Of a stretch of DNA of 64,000 nt, positions 61,907-64,000 are shown one piece after another; within the stretch, counting starts at the first letter, position 1; every line of letters begins with the position of its first letter. The notes below the pieces were generated by a model, which saw nothing but the letters and a program-made list of their open reading frames with translations, had not been told where the DNA came from and searched no databases. The DNA is from Vibrio sp. SCSIO 43136 (lineage in GTDB: Bacteria; Pseudomonadota; Gammaproteobacteria; Enterobacterales; Vibrionaceae), in contig NZ_CP071849.1 of NCBI RefSeq assembly GCF_023716565.1, positions 186,001-250,000 on the forward strand. Reading direction: 5' to 3'. Made by a program: the position numbers and the translations under genes.

Positions 61907-62446
61907 GTGAAGTTCAGGGAAGCAGAATATAACGATTATGCAGAGATTGCTAAGCTACATGCTAAAAGCTGGCAACGTCATTATCGTGGCATCGTGACAG
62001 ACGCATACTTAGACCAATATGCAGAAGATGATCGCTTAGTTATTTGGCAAACACGTTTAACCAATCCAGCATTTAATCAGCACATTTTAGTGGCCGAAGA
62101 TGATGACAAGATTTGCGGTTTTATCTGTATTTACGGCAACCACAACTACGAACTTGGTACAATCATCGACAATTTGCACGTGGATTCCGCCTATCAAGGT
62201 CACGGTTTAGGTACCCGTTTGATGCTTGAAGCGGCGATGTGGACGGCTAAGTTTTTCCCTGATAATGGGCTTTACTTAGAAGTCTTGGAGCAAAATCAGG
62301 CGGCTAAGCAGTTCTATCAAGTACTTGGTGGCAAGGACATCGAAATTCGAGATTGGCAATCACCGTGCGGCTCTTTGGTTAAGGAATCCGTGATTCGTTG
62401 GGACAACCCTGAAACACTGTTAGAAAAGACCAGGACTTTCGTCTAG
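61907..62446 (+). CDS. GNAT-family N-acetyltransferase
   Basis: Acetyl-CoA-dependent acetyltransferase of 179 aa. Motif A is DNLHVDSAYQGHGLGTRLML, with the GHGLG loop for the cofactor; an NGLYLEVLEQNQAAKQFYQVLG segment follows. The start is a GTG at 61907, supported by AAGGAGG six bases before it. An eight-codon frame (MRTQGGVE) begins at ATG 61884 and its TGA overlaps the GTG. The substrate is unknown. Confidence 0.85.
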   Translation: MKFREAEYNDYAEIAKLHAKSWQRHYRGIVTDAYLDQYAEDDRLVIWQTRLTNPAFNQHILVAEDDDKICGFICIYGNHNYELGTIIDNLHVDSAYQGHGLGTRLMLEAAMWTAKFFPDNGLYLEVLEQNQAAKQFYQVLGGKDIEIRDWQSPCGSLVKESVIRWDNPETLLEKTRTFV

Positions 62447-62473
62447 AGCTTGATAGGGTTCTACAAAGTAGTC

Positions 62474-62501
62474 AAAAGCATCCAATTTTGGGTGCTTTTT
62501 T
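62474..62501 (+). terminator. Terminator of the GNAT gene
   Basis: AAAGCATCC and GGGTGCTTT pair (one G-T) around a loop and are followed by Ts. Confidence 0.82.
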
Positions 62502-62721
62502 GCGTTTATGTCCACAGGTAATTTTGCTATTGAGGTTTATGTCATTATATTCCACTATCATTTGGTTGGATAATAGCTTGATTTATTTATTACTGAGCTC
62601 AACCGGAGCGAGATTGTCAAAAAAATTCTACTTAGCTCAACAAATTTAATTCATAAGCTAGCGAAATGTTGTTCAAGTGTGAAATCTGTTCCAAAATGCT
62701 TATGGTTGCACAAAAATTTCA

Positions 62722-63774
62722 ATGGAATGGTTAATGCAGAACGTGGATGTTGATCTCAATTGGCTGGATAGATCACAAAAATATCGTACTCAAGTCCTTC
62801 GATGGATGAGCTTGGTGATGTTAGTTGCCTGCTTAGCTTATGGGGCGATTAATCTACTGCTGCTTGATCAAGTGTTACTGGGCACTAGTGAACTGGTGTT
62901 TGCCATCTATTCGGCATTTATTTACAACTTTTCTGATAAGTTCGGCCAACGCATCTATCACCCTGTCATTTTTGTTTCATCCGTTAACTTGATGGTCCTG
63001 CTGGCCATTTTGAGCACACCAACATCCGTGACACTTTTTGTATGGTTATTTATTTGCCCTATTTTGGTCTATTTACTGCTGGGTAAAAGTTTAGGTTTTA
63101 AGGTTAATGCGCTTTTGGTGCCGATCAGCATCATAGTCAATACGTACGCAGCCACTCAGCCAGATTCTGAATTGCTACTCCGTTCGTCGTTTAACGTCGC
63201 TATCTGCTTGCTGGCTGTATGGGCGATTGCCCATGTCTACGAACGCAACCGAGAGAACACGGAAACAATGCTAACGTCTTTAGCATTGGTTGATCCTCTC
63301 ACTAACATCGATAACCGATTAAGCCTTGCGCTAAGTTTCGAAAAAATGGCGAGCATACATCGCCGCAAGACTGACATCTTTTCGATGCTAGTTATCGACA
63401 TCGACTATTTTAAAAAGATTAATGATACCTATGGTCACTCGGTAGGTGATGAGGTGTTAAAGCAAGTCGCTAAACTATTGGCAGAGTCCGTTCGGGTGTC
63501 GGATTCTATCTATCGTGTAGGTGGAGAGGAATTTTGTGCTTTGCTCCCTTACACCGATGGAAAACTAGCTAGAGCAACGGCCGAACATGTGCGTAAAGAA
63601 GTAGCGTTTCATCAGTTTGAAGTCGATGAGCATCAAATTCAACTCTCTGTCAGCATCGGTATAGCGGAGTATGGCCAAGATGGTGTAGCACTAGAAGAAA
63701 TGTTTAAAACTGCTGACGACCTGCTATATAACGCTAAAGGAGCAGGCCGTAACAAGGTTGCTTACGGCACCTGA
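62722..63774 (+). CDS. Membrane diguanylate cyclase, I-site intact
   Basis: Makes c-di-GMP; 350 aa. An N-terminal part with about six membrane helices (about 25-180) carries no known sensor motif. The GGDEF domain (about 185-345) has the active site VGGEEFCALLP and the inhibitory RxxD (RVSD) exactly five residues before it, so it is probably feedback-inhibited, unlike the other cyclase of this window. The ATG at 62722 lacks a strong ribosome site; an internal ATG (62734, MQNVDV) is possible. Confidence 0.88.
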   Translation: MEWLMQNVDVDLNWLDRSQKYRTQVLRWMSLVMLVACLAYGAINLLLLDQVLLGTSELVFAIYSAFIYNFSDKFGQRIYHPVIFVSSVNLMVLLAILSTPTSVTLFVWLFICPILVYLLLGKSLGFKVNALLVPISIIVNTYAATQPDSELLLRSSFNVAICLLAVWAIAHVYERNRENTETMLTSLALVDPLTNIDNRLSLALSFEKMASIHRRKTDIFSMLVIDIDYFKKINDTYGHSVGDEVLKQVAKLLAESVRVSDSIYRVGGEEFCALLPYTDGKLARATAEHVRKEVAFHQFEVDEHQIQLSVSIGIAEYGQDGVALEEMFKTADDLLYNAKGAGRNKVAYGT

Positions 63775-64000
63775 TTTTCTAAGTTATGCTGAATCAAGAT
63801 GTTCTTTATTCTCGCCTTAATTGAAGGCGCTTCTTTCTTGAGTGCTATTTTAAAAATCCTTTTCACATCAATTAAGTACTCTGAGTATTGCTGGCTCAAA
63901 ACAAACAGGGCGTTGTAAGCCCAAGCTCGTAAAAATTTATTTCGGTCCGCAATACACAGCTTAATGAATTGTTCTAATGAGTCCTTTTCGTCACTTTGCA
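63762..64000 (-). CDS. C-terminal part of a HEAT-repeat-like protein
   Basis: A minus-strand frame open to the right edge gives 78 residues ending in IQHNLENQVP. It has the alternating helix pattern of HEAT repeats: KDSLEQFIKLCIADRNKFLR, AWAYNALFVLSQQYSEYLID, IKARIKNILIQ. The stop (63762-63764) lies inside the last 13 bases of the convergent GGDEF gene. The N-terminus is outside the window; function unknown. Confidence 0.65.
   Translation of the reverse strand, partial: QSDEKDSLEQFIKLCIADRNKFLRAWAYNALFVLSQQYSEYLIDVKRIFKIALKKEAPSIKARIKNILIQHNLENQVP

Overview
The window looks like a stretch of a Vibrio genome, most likely the second (smaller) chromosome. Three things point that way. A quorum-regulatory Qrr small RNA lies at about 13086-13192, a family known from Vibrio and close relatives. 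The set sstT, DUF368/popT, malT-malP-malQ-glgB and glpK/glpR is one that, from memory, sits on chromosome II in V. cholerae. There are also many chemoreceptors, GGDEF proteins and hybrid kinases. I cannot name the species. Apart from one MITE-like inverted-repeat element (8379-8544) I see no insertion sequence, prophage, integron, CRISPR array, tRNA or rRNA.

Layout. 1-6990: the tail of an unknown gene, serine/threonine symporter sstT, a hybrid histidine kinase whose H-box histidine is replaced by arginine, a three-gene copper-delivery operon (membrane-anchored unknown, SCO1-like, PCuAC) and a GtrB/DPM1-like glycosyltransferase. 6989-11640: Bcr/CflA efflux pump, GNAT enzyme, and divergent glpR/glpK. 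11641-13531: an unannotated 36-codon small membrane protein with its own promoter, the DUF368 polyprenyl-phosphate transporter, and qrr with a sigma-54 promoter; two abutting LuxO-type palindromes lie downstream of the RNA. 13532-24675: maltodextrin/glycogen block (DUF4336-like protein, malT, malP, malQ, glgB), with two CRP sites and MalT-box-like sequences between malT and malP.

24894-38289: an orphan MshQ-like secreted protein, two convergent chemoreceptors, a PQQ sugar dehydrogenase, VOC and SnoaL-like proteins, a MATE pump divergent from an AraC regulator, and a DinB-like protein. 38428-45570: a secreted/lipoprotein pair (the lipoprotein carries thrombospondin type-3 calcium-binding repeats) and an RND efflux operon whose pump has an altered proton-relay site. 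45932-51621: a BarA-like hybrid kinase divergent from a REC-HATPase protein with a missing H-box histidine, followed by an S4 RNA-binding protein with a lysine-rich tail. 51823-64000: a GH13 alpha-amylase-family enzyme, two more chemoreceptors, two diguanylate cyclases (one overlapping a cytosine permease), a GNAT enzyme and a partial HEAT-like protein.

How they work together. MalT with CRP probably switches on malPQ, which with GlgB process maltodextrins and glycogen. GlpR represses glycerol kinase. LuxO-type control of qrr feeds quorum sensing. The many receptors, kinases and c-di-GMP enzymes form a sensory layer typical of accessory Vibrio chromosome content. All assignments come from reading the sequence and translations; no database search was run.
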